A stretch of 64,000 nt of DNA. Origin: Actinoplanes sandaracinus. Its GTDB lineage: Bacteria; Actinomycetota; Actinomycetes; Mycobacteriales; Micromonosporaceae. The notes beneath the pieces were generated by a model. It had not been told where the DNA came from, ran no database searches, and saw only the letters and a program-made list of their open reading frames with translations. Location of the stretch: NCBI RefSeq assembly GCF_030009775.1, contig NZ_JASCTH010000034.1, positions 35,287 to 99,286 of the forward strand, given 5' to 3'. This document shows, piece by piece, positions 24,916 to 39,972 of this stretch (positions are counted from its first letter, which is position 1; the number at the start of each line of letters is the position of its first letter). The position numbers were made by a program, and so were the translations under genes.

Positions 24916-25240
24916 GGGGTCGACTCCGCATCATCGTCCGGCTGGCTGACGGCGTACTCCGACGCCGGGACAAGTCTGCCCGAGTCACATGATGGTGGAG
25001 TCGTATTTCCGCACGGTGACGTGCGTGTCAATGTGGGGCGGCATCATCCGTTCGGGGGAAGGGCCCCAGTTCAACGGCTTGCCGGGCATGGCTCGATGTG
25101 AGCGAGCAGACATCGGCGCCGGGCAGCCTGGCATTATGCCCCAGTCCATTCCGTGAGGCGCGCCATACCCCCAGGAGGCCGTCACCCCCCGTGACCTCCT
25201 AGCATCAGGCCGAAGACACCCGGAGAGGGGAGTCATTACG
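24916..25240. other. trpC upstream region
   Basis: About 325 bp with no convincing gene. I looked for a leader peptide with tandem Trp codons (as in a trp attenuator) and found none. It has a CGCACG-GTGA-CGTGCG dyad at 25010-25025, an imperfect dyad of AGGAGG...CCTCCT type at 25173-25200, and a possible -10 hexamer TAGCAT at 25200-25205, about 35 bp before the trpC start. No good -35 hexamer is seen. Confidence 0.45.
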
Positions 25241-26107
25241 GTGACATCCGATCAGGCGGAAGCGGGCAGTGGCGGACCCGCGCGCTCAGCGGCTTCGCAG
25301 AACGTTCTCGAGGAGATCCTCGCCGGCGTCCGTGAGGACGTGGCGGCGCGGCAGGCAGCGTTGCCTCTGGAGAAGGTGCGGGAGCTCGCGGCAGCGGCCC
25401 CGCCCGCGATCGACGCGTACGCGGCGTTGCGCAAGCCCGGGGTGGCGGTGATCGCCGAGGTGAAGCGGTCGTCGCCGTCGAAGGGCGCGATCGCCGACAT
25501 CCCCGACCCGGCCGAGCTGGCCATCGAGTACGCGGCGGGCGGCGCCCGCTGCATCAGTGTGCTCACCGAGGGCCGGTGGTTCGGCGGCTCACTGGACGAT
25601 CTCGCCGCGGTCCGTGCCGCCGTGAAGATCCCGGTGCTGCGTAAGGACTTCGTGGTCTCCAGCTATCAGGTGCACGAGGCCCGCGCCCACGGCGCCGACC
25701 TGGTGCTGCTGATCGTGGCGGCCCTCGAGCAGAACGTTCTGGTCGGCCTTCTGGAGCGCATCGAGTCGCTGGGCATGACGGCCCTCGTCGAGGTGCACAA
25801 CGAGGAGGAGGCCGACCGGGCCCTCGAGGCGAACGCGAAGGTCATCGGCGTGAACGCCCGTGACCTCCGCACGCTGGAGGTAGACCGGTCGGTGTTCGAG
25901 CGGATCGCGCCGGGCCTGCCGAACAACGTCGTGAAGATCGCCGAGTCCGGCGTGCGCGGCCCGCACGACCTGATCCGGTACGCCTCGGCCGGTGCCGACG
26001 CGGTGCTGGTCGGCGAGGGCCTGGTGACCCAGAAGTCGCCGCGTGACGCGGTGGCCGAGCTGGTCAACGCCGGGAACCACCCGGCGACGCCGAGGCCGGT
26101 TCGATGA
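25241..26107 (+). CDS. trpC: Indole-3-glycerol phosphate synthase
   Basis: A 288-residue TIM-barrel enzyme that closes the indole ring from CdRP. Typical segments are VIAEVKRSSPSKGAI (about 70-84), ISVLTEGRWFGGS, RKDFVVSSYQVHEARAHGADLVLLI, IGVNARDLRTLEVD and ESGVRGPHDL. The N-terminal 20 residues before VLEEILAGV are extra relative to many homologues. GTG 25241 has a GAGGGGAG site upstream. First gene of the coupled trpC-trpB-trpA set (ATGA overlap with trpB). Confidence 0.95.
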   Translation: MTSDQAEAGSGGPARSAASQNVLEEILAGVREDVAARQAALPLEKVRELAAAAPPAIDAYAALRKPGVAVIAEVKRSSPSKGAIADIPDPAELAIEYAAGGARCISVLTEGRWFGGSLDDLAAVRAAVKIPVLRKDFVVSSYQVHEARAHGADLVLLIVAALEQNVLVGLLERIESLGMTALVEVHNEEEADRALEANAKVIGVNARDLRTLEVDRSVFERIAPGLPNNVVKIAESGVRGPHDLIRYASAGADAVLVGEGLVTQKSPRDAVAELVNAGNHPATPRPVR

Positions 26108-27345
26108 GCGCGCCGGCTCTGCCGGACCTGGCCGGGCACTTCGGCAGGTACGGCGGCCGGTTCGTCCCCGAGGCGCTGATCAAGGCCCTGGACGAGCTGG
26201 ACGCCGCCTACCGGTCGGCGAAGCGGGATCCGGAGTTCCAGGCCCGCTTCCAGGACCTGCTGCTGAACTACGCGGGCGTGCCGTCGCTGCTCTACCGGGC
26301 GACCCGGCTGTCCGAGAAGCTCGGCGCGGAGATCCTGCTGAAGCGGGAGGACCTGAACCACACCGGCGCCCACAAGGTGCGCAACGTGCTGGGCCAGGCG
26401 CTGCTCGCCAAGCGGATGGGCAAGCCGCGGGTGATCGCCGAGACCGGCGCCGGCCAGCACGGTGTCGCCAGCGCCACGGCTGCGGCGCTGCTCGACCTCG
26501 AGTGCGTGGTCTACATGGGCGAGATGGACACCGAGCGGCAGGCGCTGAACGTCGCACGGATGCGGATGCTCGGCGCCACGGTCGTCCCGGTGACGAACGG
26601 GTCCCGCACCCTCAAGGACGCCCTCAACGAGGCGCTGCGCGACTGGGTCACCACCGTCGACACCACCCACTACCTGCTGGGCACCGCGGCCGGGCCGCAC
26701 CCGTTCCCGGAGCTGGTCCGCGACTTCGTCGGCGGCATCGGGGTCGAGGCGCGGGCGCAGTGCCTGGAGCAGATCGGCCGGCTGCCCGACGCGGTGGCCG
26801 CGTGTGTGGGCGGCGGGTCCAACGCGATCGGCATCTTCCACGCGTTCGTGCCGGACGAGGGCGTGCGGCTGTACGGCTTCGAGGCCGGCGGCGACGGTGT
26901 CGAGACCGGCCGGCACGCGGCGTCGATCACCGGTGGTTCGGTGGGTGTGCTGCACGGCAACCGCACCTATCTCCTTCAGGACGACGACGGGCAGACGATC
27001 GAGTCGCACTCGATCTCGGCGGGCCTGGACTACCCGGGCGTCGGCCCGGAGCACGCCTGGCTGCACGACACCGGCCGGGCGGTCTACGAGCCGGTCACCG
27101 ACGCCGAGGCGATGTCCGCGTTCACGCTGCTCTGCCGTACCGAGGGGATCATCCCGGCGATCGAGAGCGCGCACGCTCTCGCCGGCGCCGCGAAGATCGC
27201 GCTCCGGCTGCGCGAGGAACTCGGCCGGACGCCGACGATCGTGGTGAACCTGTCCGGGCGCGGTGACAAGGACGTGCACACCGCCGGCGCCTACTTCGGC
27301 ATCCTCGACGAGGTCGAGAAGGTCGTCCCGGGGGAGAACACGTGA
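26104..27345 (+). CDS. trpB: Tryptophan synthase beta subunit
   Basis: A 413-residue PLP enzyme joining indole and serine. The PLP lysine lies in LNHTGAHKVRN, followed by ETGAGQHGVA and the phosphate-binding GGGSNAIG loop. It begins with the TrpB1-type N terminus GRYGGRFVPEAL. ATG overlaps trpC stop (ATGA); its own stop overlaps the trpA GTG. Forms an alpha2-beta2 complex with the neighbouring TrpA. Confidence 0.97.
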   Translation: MSAPALPDLAGHFGRYGGRFVPEALIKALDELDAAYRSAKRDPEFQARFQDLLLNYAGVPSLLYRATRLSEKLGAEILLKREDLNHTGAHKVRNVLGQALLAKRMGKPRVIAETGAGQHGVASATAAALLDLECVVYMGEMDTERQALNVARMRMLGATVVPVTNGSRTLKDALNEALRDWVTTVDTTHYLLGTAAGPHPFPELVRDFVGGIGVEARAQCLEQIGRLPDAVAACVGGGSNAIGIFHAFVPDEGVRLYGFEAGGDGVETGRHAASITGGSVGVLHGNRTYLLQDDDGQTIESHSISAGLDYPGVGPEHAWLHDTGRAVYEPVTDAEAMSAFTLLCRTEGIIPAIESAHALAGAAKIALRLREELGRTPTIVVNLSGRGDKDVHTAGAYFGILDEVEKVVPGENT

Positions 27346-28142
27346 GTATCGCCGAGACCTTCGCCAAGGCGAAGGCGGAGAACCGGTCGGTGCTGGTCGG
27401 CTGCATGCCGGCCGGCTTCCCGACGGTCGACCACAGCATCGAGCAGATGATCGCCATGCACGAGGCGGGCTGCGACGTCATCGAGGTCGAGCTGCCCTAC
27501 TCGGACCCGGTGATGGACGGCCCGGTGATCCAGAAGGCGAGCGACATCGCGCTGGCCAACGGTGTCCGCACCAAGGACACCCTGAAGATCATCGACGCGG
27601 TGTCGTCGGCGGGCGCCACGGTCGTGCTGATGACCTACTGGAACCCGATCGAGAAATACGGCGTCGACGCGTTCGCCCGTGATCTGGCCGCGGCCGGGGC
27701 CACCGGGCTGATCACTCCGGACCTGATCCCGGACGAGGCGGCCGAGTGGATCGCCGCGTCCGACGCGCACCGGATCGACCGGACGTTCCTCCTCGCGCCG
27801 AGCTCCACCGACGAGCGGATCCGGATGACCCTGGAGAACTGCCGGGGCTTCGTCTACGCCACCGCCCTGATGGGCGTCACCGGCGCGCGCACGAGTGTGT
27901 CCTCGCAGGCCCCCGAGCTGGTCGCGCGGATCCGCGCGATCGACCCGGAGCTGCCGGTCGGTGTGGGCCTGGGCGTCGGCAACGGCCGGCAGGCCGCCGA
28001 GGTGGCCGCTTTCGCCGACGGTGTGATCGTCGGCAGCGCGCTGATCCGCTGCGTGCTGGAGGCCCCCGACCGGGCCGCCGGCCTGGGCAACCTCCGCGCG
28101 CTCAGCGCCGAGCTGGCCGAGGGTGTGCGCACACCGCGCTGA
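27342..28142 (+). CDS. trpA: Tryptophan synthase alpha subunit
   Basis: A 266-residue TIM barrel that cleaves indole-3-glycerol phosphate. The catalytic Glu and Asp are both present in VIEVELPYSDPVMDGPVIQ, with MTYWNPIEKYG and the GVTGARTSVS phosphate loop later. GTG start overlaps the trpB stop as GTGA. It ends the trp cluster; lgt follows after about 90 bp. Confidence 0.97.
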   Translation: MSIAETFAKAKAENRSVLVGCMPAGFPTVDHSIEQMIAMHEAGCDVIEVELPYSDPVMDGPVIQKASDIALANGVRTKDTLKIIDAVSSAGATVVLMTYWNPIEKYGVDAFARDLAAAGATGLITPDLIPDEAAEWIAASDAHRIDRTFLLAPSSTDERIRMTLENCRGFVYATALMGVTGARTSVSSQAPELVARIRAIDPELPVGVGLGVGNGRQAAEVAAFADGVIVGSALIRCVLEAPDRAAGLGNLRALSAELAEGVRTPR

Positions 28143-28231
28143 GAGACCGCCGAGGGGTACCGGCCGGTGCGGTCAATTGGCCGGTGCCCTGGGCATCACA
28201 CACTGGCTTCCCAGCGGTAGCGTGTGCACCC

Positions 28232-29320
28232 GTGAACATCGCCGCCATCCCCAGCCCCACCGAGTCGGTGTGGCATGTGCTCGGGTTCCCGATCCGCGCC
28301 TACGCACTCTGCATCATCGCCGGCATGGTCGTCGCGGTGCTCCTCACGGAGCAGCGGTTGCGCCGCCGCGGGGTGGCGCCGTGGGTCTCACTGGACATGG
28401 TGGTCTGGGCCGTGCCGTTCGGCATCGTCGGCGCCCGGATCTATCACCTGATCACCTCGCCGCAGGACTACTTCGGCGCCGGCGGTGAGCCGATCCGGGC
28501 CCTCTACATCTGGGAGGGCGGCCTCGGTATCTGGGGCGCCGTCGCGGGTGGCGCGCTCGGCGCCTGGATCGCGTCGCGCCAGATCGGTCTGCCGCTGAGC
28601 GTCTTCGCCGACTCGCTCGCCCCGGCGCTCCCGCTGGCGCAGGCGATCGGCCGGTTCGGCAACTGGTTCAACAACGAGCTCTACGGCAGTGTCACCACCC
28701 TGCCGTGGGGTCTCGAGGTGCACGAGATGGACTCGTCGAACCCCGGCCACGCGGTGATGATCGACGGCGAGCCGGTGACCCGGCCCGACCTCTACCATCC
28801 GGCCTTCGCCTACGAGGCGGTCTGGAACGTCGGCGTGGCCGCCCTGGTCTGGCTGCTGGACCGGAAGTTCAAGTTCGGCCGCGGTCGCGCGTTCGCGCTC
28901 TACGTGATGGCCTACACCGCCGGCCGCGTGTGGATCGAGGCGCTGCGGACCGACGAGGCGACCGAGTTCTTCGGCATCCGGATCAACGTCTTCGTCTCGA
29001 TCGTCGTGTTCCTGGGCGCCGCGATCTACTTCGTCGTGGTGAAGGGCCCGCGGGGTTATCTGGTGCCGATCGACGCGCCGGACACCGCGCCCGAGCCGTC
29101 CGAGGAGTCCGGTGCGGCCGCGAGCGACGTCTCGCAGGTCGACGTGGCCGGGGGCGACGACAAGGCGGCCCGCAAGGCGCCGGTGGCCTATCAGATCGTC
29201 ACCGAGGAGCGGTTCCTCGAATACCAGCGGACCGGCGTCCTGCCGCCCGCCGGTGAGCCCGAGTCCGTTTCCGCGACGGTGAGCGAGGCCGGGAAACCCT
29301 CGTCCTCCGACGAGAACTGA
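28232..29320 (+). CDS. lgt: Prolipoprotein diacylglyceryl transferase
   Basis: A 362-residue membrane enzyme that moves diacylglycerol from phosphatidylglycerol to the lipobox cysteine of prolipoproteins. About seven helices; the family signature GRFGNWFNNELYG (about 143-155) is intact and YHPAFAYEAVWN follows. After the last helix at about residue 275 there is an 85-residue acidic, Ala/Ser/Glu-rich cytoplasmic tail absent from E. coli Lgt; long tails also occur in mycobacteria. GTG 28232 is chosen because the first helix begins soon after. Its substrates in this window include the thioredoxin, DsbD-like and LivJ lipoproteins. Confidence 0.94.
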   Translation: MNIAAIPSPTESVWHVLGFPIRAYALCIIAGMVVAVLLTEQRLRRRGVAPWVSLDMVVWAVPFGIVGARIYHLITSPQDYFGAGGEPIRALYIWEGGLGIWGAVAGGALGAWIASRQIGLPLSVFADSLAPALPLAQAIGRFGNWFNNELYGSVTTLPWGLEVHEMDSSNPGHAVMIDGEPVTRPDLYHPAFAYEAVWNVGVAALVWLLDRKFKFGRGRAFALYVMAYTAGRVWIEALRTDEATEFFGIRINVFVSIVVFLGAAIYFVVVKGPRGYLVPIDAPDTAPEPSEESGAAASDVSQVDVAGGDDKAARKAPVAYQIVTEERFLEYQRTGVLPPAGEPESVSATVSEAGKPSSSDEN

Positions 29321-29334
29321 CACCGGGACCCGCC

Positions 29335-30522
29335 GTGCGTACGGCCGTGGTGGTGGGCGCGGGCATGGCCGGCCTGGCCGCCGCGGGCGCGTTGTCCCGG
29401 TCCGGCTGGCGGGTGACCGTCCTGGAACGGGCCGAACGGATCGTCGCGCCACCGACCGCGGTGGTGCTCTGGCCCAACGGCCTGCGCGCGCTGGAGTCCC
29501 TGCACCCGGAGGGCGGCTGGCTGGCGATCGCGTCGCCGCTGCCCGACGGCGGTGTCCGGCGGCCGGACGGGCAATGGCTGGTCGCGCCCCGCACCCGCAC
29601 CGGCACGGGGCCGTCACCGGCGGCCGCGCACCTGGAGGACGTCTACGACGCCCTGGTCACCGGTCTCGGTGACGCCGAGATCCGCACCGGCTTCGAGGTG
29701 ACCACGATCCGCACCGGCCCGCGGTTGCGGCCCGCGGTCAGCGACGGCAGCACGACGATCGAGGCGGACCTGCTGGTCGGCGCGGACGGCATCGACAGCC
29801 GGGTCCGTGCCGCGGTCGCTCCCGAGTCGGCGCCGGTCAGTTCGGGCTTCGCCGCCTGGCAGGCCGTCATCCCCGGTTTCCGGGTGCCGAGCCTGGATGG
29901 CGGCCGCTGCCTCGGCGGCGAGACGCTCGGCGTGGGTTACCGCTTCGTCGCGATGCCGCTGGGCGACCACGCCGCCGGCCGGGGCGGCGTCTATTGGGTG
30001 GCGACCGCCGCCGGCGCCGCCCGCCCCGAGGCGGCCGCCACCCAGCTCGCCCTGCTCCGCCGCTGGTTCGCCGGCTGGCACGACCCGGTCGGTGCGCTTC
30101 TCGACGCCACCCGCCCCGAGGACCTGGTCCCGCAGGGCGTCCGCGAGCTGCGCCCGCTTCCGCGCTCCTACGCCTTCCCGTCCGGTCCCGGTGGTGTGGT
30201 GCTGATCGGCGATGCCGCCCACGCCATGCCGCACCATCTCGGCCAGGGCGCCTGCCTGGCCTTCGAGGACGCCGCCACGCTGCGGTCCGTGGTCGCCGGG
30301 ACGCCGCCGGGCGCCGCCCTGAACACCGCTGTCGAGTCCTACAACCGCCTGCGCCGCCCGCGCACCACCACCGTGGTCCGCCAGAACCGGCGGATGTCCG
30401 CGGTGGTCCAGGCTCGCGGCCGGCTCGCGCTCCGCGCCCGCGACGCGGCTCTCAACCACATGCGCCCGCGCATGCTCGGCCGGAGCCTGGGCCCGGTCCC
30501 CGATTGGACCCCGCCGGACTGA
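29335..30522 (+). CDS. FAD-dependent monooxygenase (PHBH-like)
   Basis: A 395-residue flavoprotein of the aromatic hydroxylase type. The N-terminal Rossmann motif VVVGAGMAGLAAAGAL, the middle LLVGADGIDSRVR (DG motif, binds FAD and NADPH) and VLIGDAAHAMPHHLGQGACLAFED (GD motif) are in the usual order. Many relatives hydroxylate aromatic or polyketide substrates; the actual substrate is unknown. It begins 14 bp after lgt, so it may be read through from there, though a functional link is not obvious. Confidence 0.9.
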   Translation: MRTAVVVGAGMAGLAAAGALSRSGWRVTVLERAERIVAPPTAVVLWPNGLRALESLHPEGGWLAIASPLPDGGVRRPDGQWLVAPRTRTGTGPSPAAAHLEDVYDALVTGLGDAEIRTGFEVTTIRTGPRLRPAVSDGSTTIEADLLVGADGIDSRVRAAVAPESAPVSSGFAAWQAVIPGFRVPSLDGGRCLGGETLGVGYRFVAMPLGDHAAGRGGVYWVATAAGAARPEAAATQLALLRRWFAGWHDPVGALLDATRPEDLVPQGVRELRPLPRSYAFPSGPGGVVLIGDAAHAMPHHLGQGACLAFEDAATLRSVVAGTPPGAALNTAVESYNRLRRPRTTTVVRQNRRMSAVVQARGRLALRARDAALNHMRPRMLGRSLGPVPDWTPPD

Positions 30523-30941
30523 CGGGGCTGTCCGCTCACTCTCACGACCCTTTTCCGGTACGCCCGGAGACTCGCACCACCGCAGCCACCCGCTGCCGTG
30601 GCTCCCGCGCGAGGCGGCGGAGGGGGACGGCCCCGGAGCGACCGCCGGGCTGCTGCCCACTCACCGCTCGGCGCCGTTTTCCGGACCGCTGACACGACGT
30701 CGGTCCCTGGCAGAACTTGTTCGGGCCGGCGTCCGACGCTGTTTTCGGCCCGCTGATCGGGCGCTGGAGGCATGGGAATGGAAGATCTCACAATCTGGGT
30801 CACCCGTTCGGAAGGGCCGCCGGCCCGCCTCATACGGCTTGGTGGCAAGTGAAGGAGGACCGGCCGGTAAGGGGCGGAAATTGTTCAGCCCCTTACCGTG
30901 TACCATCATGTGGGAACTGTGAGGAATCGCTGACGGTGCCG
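30523..30941. other. Spacer without gene, 419 bp
   Basis: It lies between the ends of two convergent genes. Contains the hairpin at 30865-30898 and otherwise nothing I can name; a minus-strand frame of 82 codons (30661-30909) has no ribosome-binding site and a composition unlike the real genes. Confidence 0.55.
30865..30898 (-). terminator. Hairpin after GNAT gene
   Basis: Perfect 11-bp arms CGGTAAGGGGC (30865-30875) and GCCCCTTACCG (30888-30898) with a 12-nt AT-rich loop, 44 bp beyond the GNAT stop on the minus strand. Confidence 0.65.
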
Positions 30942-31814
30942 TTACAGCGGCGCGGCGGCGGGTTCGGCGATGCAGGCCGTGCCCACCCGGCGGAAGCCCA
31001 CCCGGGTGTAGAGCCGGGCCACGTCATCGTCGCCCGCCGACAGGAACACCAGGTGGACGCCGCTCGACAGCAGCCGCCCGGCGAGCGTGGCGGTGAGTTG
31101 CGAGGCATATCCGCGGCGGCGTGCCGACGGCAGCGTCGCCACCCCGACGACCTCGGCGACGTCACCGGAACGCTGGCTGGTGGCGGTGGCCAGGATGCCC
31201 TCGGACGGCGACTCGGCGACCGCGGTCAGGTAGTCGCCGGAGGCGTTCAGCTCGCGCGCGCGCCGCACCGCATCCGCGCCGAGCGGCTCGGCCGCGTCTC
31301 GCTCACCGGGCCCGGCACCGTCCATGACCAGCGCCTTCTCCACGGCTTCCATCGGTTTCTGGTGGGCCGGCGCGCCGAAACCGAGCCGCGACACGGTGCG
31401 GGAGTCGCGCAGATCGACCGGGAACGAGGAGTCGGCCGGGTCCAGGAACCGGATGGTCGCGTCGCGCAGCGGAAGGTCCGGCACGAGGGCCGCCGGGTCC
31501 AGCACGAGCAGCGGCGCGAGATGCACGTCGAGGCCGGCCGACCTGGCGACCGCCAGCAGGTCGGGCGTCGTCTCGTGAACCCACTCGAAGGTCTCGGGGA
31601 GCCCGAGCTCGCGTTGCCGGGCGCGAACCGCGGTGATGTCGGCGGCGGAGGGGGTGTGCGAACCGCGTCTCGGGCGGGCATAGTAAGGCCAGCCCTCTCC
31701 CTCGCGGATGAAGAGAACGAGAGACCCGATCTCCTCGATTCGCGCCCAGGGGCGGGGCAAAGCGTCGTAGAACCGCTCTAGTCGGTCGAAGAGGCCGGAA
31801 TCCGCTGGCGCCAT
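30942..31814 (-). CDS. GNAT family N-acetyltransferase
   Basis: A 290-residue protein. The acetyl-CoA motif A is near the C terminus: VVGVATLPSARRRGYASQLTATLA (about 228-251, RRRGYA as the Q/RxxGxG/A loop), followed by VFLSAGDDDVARLYTRVGFRRVGT, the usual strand-helix end of GNAT domains. The first 150 residues form an N-terminal extension with little similarity to the motif. Substrate unknown. Single gene, divergent from gltB. Confidence 0.87.
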   Translation of the reverse strand: MAPADSGLFDRLERFYDALPRPWARIEEIGSLVLFIREGEGWPYYARPRRGSHTPSAADITAVRARQRELGLPETFEWVHETTPDLLAVARSAGLDVHLAPLLVLDPAALVPDLPLRDATIRFLDPADSSFPVDLRDSRTVSRLGFGAPAHQKPMEAVEKALVMDGAGPGERDAAEPLGADAVRRARELNASGDYLTAVAESPSEGILATATSQRSGDVAEVVGVATLPSARRRGYASQLTATLAGRLLSSGVHLVFLSAGDDDVARLYTRVGFRRVGTACIAEPAAAPL

Positions 31815-32005
31815 CGCGCGAGACTACCGGTCGGCGCACCTGCTGTGCTATTCAGTTCGTCCGCGTACCAGTGCGTGAACGGTGCGAGGTGTGATCAATC
31901 CGCATCTGGCGGAGGTCAGTGGCTCTTAACGTAGACTCAAGAGACTTTGCAGGGCCGACGTCGTCCCGACCTCAGAATGAAACACCAGTGACGACAGGAG
32001 GCCCG

Positions 32006-38024
<6,019 letters not shown>

Positions 38025-38038
38025 TTCGTTCGTTCCCG

Positions 38039-38071
38039 CGAGGCCCGTCACCTTTCCGGTGGCGGGCCTCG
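38039..38071 (+). terminator. gltBD terminator hairpin
   Basis: 14-bp arms 38039-38052 and 38058-38071 (CGAGGCCCGTCACC, one mismatch), loop TTTCC, 15 bp after the gltD stop. Confidence 0.8.
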
Positions 38072-38535
38072 TGCGTTGTCCGGGCCGGGAAACGGGCGCC
38101 ACAAAAACGGACGTTAAGCCCTTTCGGGGCCGTCGCGGCAATGGCGCTCGTCGATCGGCTGTGCGGCGTCGGCAGCTCCGGTGCGGGCGATAGCGGAATG
38201 CGCGGAACCCCGCCTGCGCCCGCGCCGTTCCCGGCCCGTGCCGCGGGCGCCGCCTACGCCGGGGCCGCCGGCGGGTGGACTCATCGAGAGTGATCGTTGT
38301 CTGGGATGCCTTTTTCGCTGGTAGGGGCGCACGTGGATCGTACGAGAAGATGGGGTTGGGCATGTGCCGACGACTACCCGCAGCCGACCGATAAGCTGAA
38401 CCGGCGGTCGCTGAAGCCCGCGGACGACGCAGCGCACCCCGCCTCCGCAGCGGGTTGACCTCGCCGTCGACACCCGCAGTTCATGCCGATGAGCGGGGTC
38501 GGCCGCCGGGCCGCCCCAGGAGAAGGACTAGCCTG
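38072..38535. other. pyk upstream region, no gene
   Basis: About 460 bp of high-GC DNA. A TAAGCT hexamer at about 38391 fits an actinobacterial -10 (TANNNT), but no matching -35 is clear. Frames on either strand are Arg/Ala-rich and without a ribosome-binding site. A long 5' leader for pyk is possible. Confidence 0.4.
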
Positions 38536-39972
38536 ATGGCCGTGACACGCCGCGTAAAGATCGTCTGCACGATGGGCCCCGCCACCAAGTCACCCGAGCG
38601 CATGCTCGGGCTGGTGGAAGCGGGCATGAACGTGGCCCGGATGAACTTCAGCCACGACTCCCGGGAGAGTCACCGGGAGGTGTACGAGCTGGTTCGTGCC
38701 GCCGCTGAGCAGGCCGATCGTCCGGTCGCCATCCTGGCCGACCTGCAGGGCCCGAAGATCCGGCTCGGCAAGTTCGCCGACGGCCCGCACCGCTGGGAGA
38801 CCGGCGACCGTGTCGTCATCACCAGCGAGGAGATCGTCGGCACCAAGGAGCGGGTCTCCTGCACCTACAAGAAGCTGCCGCACGAGGTCAAGGTCGGTGA
38901 CCGCCTCCTGATCGACGACGGCAAGGTCGCGATCGAGGTCACCGAGGTGGACGGCGAGGACATCCACTGCCTCGTCACCGAGGGTGGGCCGGTCAGCAAC
39001 AACAAGGGTGTCTCGCTGCCCAACGTCGCGGTCAGCGTCCCGGCGCTCAGCGACAAGGACGAGGAAGACCTGCGTTTCGCGCTGAAACTCGGCGTCGACC
39101 TGGTCGCGCTGTCGTTCGTCCGCGCCCCCGAGGACATCAACCTCGTCCACAAGATCATGGACGAGGAGGGCCGCCGGGTCCCGGTCATCGCCAAGGTGGA
39201 GAAGCCCGAGGCGGTCGAGCACCTCGAAGCGATCGTGCTGGCCTTCGACGGCGTCATGGTCGCCCGCGGTGACCTCGGCGTCGAGCTGCCGCTCGATCAG
39301 GTTCCGCTGGTGCAGAAGCGTGCCGTGCAGCTCTGCCGGGAGAACGCGAAACCGGTCATCGTCGCGACCCAGATGCTCGACTCGATGATCGAGAACTCGC
39401 GGCCGACCCGCGCCGAGGCCTCCGACGTGGCGAACGCCGTGCTCGACGGCACCGACGCGGTGATGCTCTCCGGCGAGACCTCCGTCGGTAAGTACCCGGT
39501 CCTGACCGTCAGCACCATGGCGAAGATCGTCACCACCACCGAGTCCGGTGGCATGGGCGTCCCGCGGCTGCAGCACGACCCGCGCACCCACGGTGGTGCG
39601 CTCACCGTCGCGGCCTCGCAGATCGCGCGCAACATCGGCGCCAAGGCGCTGGTCGCGTTCTCGCAGACCGGCGACACCGTCAAGCGTCTCGCCCGGCTGC
39701 ACTGCGACCTGCCGCTCTACGCCTTCACCCCGGTCTCCGAGGTGCGCAACACCCTCGCCCTGAGCTGGGGTGTCGAGACCTTCCTGACCGATTTCGTCGA
39801 GCACACCGACGACATGTTCCGGCAGGTCGACGCGAAGATGCTGGGTCTCGGCCTGGCCAAGCCCGGCGACTACGTGGTCGTCGTGGCCGGCTCCCCGCCG
39901 AACGCCCCCGGCTCGACCAACACCCTGCGGGTGCACCAGCTCGGCTCGCTGGTCGACCCGGCGACGGTGTGA
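38536..39972 (+). CDS. pyk: Pyruvate kinase
   Basis: A 478-residue glycolytic enzyme converting PEP and ADP to pyruvate and ATP. Visible motifs: KIVCTMGPATKSPE, MNFSHDSRESH, DLQGPKIRLGKF, the active-site signature IAKVEKPEAVEHLEAIV (with catalytic Lys), MVARGDLGVELPLDQVP, and ATQMLDSMIENSRPTRAEASDVANAV. ATG 38536 has AGGAGAAGGA upstream; the frame to 38455 is less likely. Its stop overlaps the thioesterase GTG (GTGA), an arrangement also found in mycobacteria (pykA-tesB1). Confidence 0.96.
   Translation: MAVTRRVKIVCTMGPATKSPERMLGLVEAGMNVARMNFSHDSRESHREVYELVRAAAEQADRPVAILADLQGPKIRLGKFADGPHRWETGDRVVITSEEIVGTKERVSCTYKKLPHEVKVGDRLLIDDGKVAIEVTEVDGEDIHCLVTEGGPVSNNKGVSLPNVAVSVPALSDKDEEDLRFALKLGVDLVALSFVRAPEDINLVHKIMDEEGRRVPVIAKVEKPEAVEHLEAIVLAFDGVMVARGDLGVELPLDQVPLVQKRAVQLCRENAKPVIVATQMLDSMIENSRPTRAEASDVANAVLDGTDAVMLSGETSVGKYPVLTVSTMAKIVTTTESGGMGVPRLQHDPRTHGGALTVAASQIARNIGAKALVAFSQTGDTVKRLARLHCDLPLYAFTPVSEVRNTLALSWGVETFLTDFVEHTDDMFRQVDAKMLGLGLAKPGDYVVVVAGSPPNAPGSTNTLRVHQLGSLVDPATV

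Noticed and set aside
24985..25236. 83-codon minus-strand frame upstream of trpC
   Set aside because: No ribosome-binding site, Met/Pro/Arg-rich composition, and it covers the trpC promoter region.
24916..25240. Trp leader peptide/attenuator
   Set aside because: No short frame with adjacent TGG codons and no terminator-antiterminator pair could be found.
30661..30909. 82-codon minus-strand frame
   Set aside because: Overlaps the GNAT terminator hairpin; no family resemblance or ribosome-binding site.
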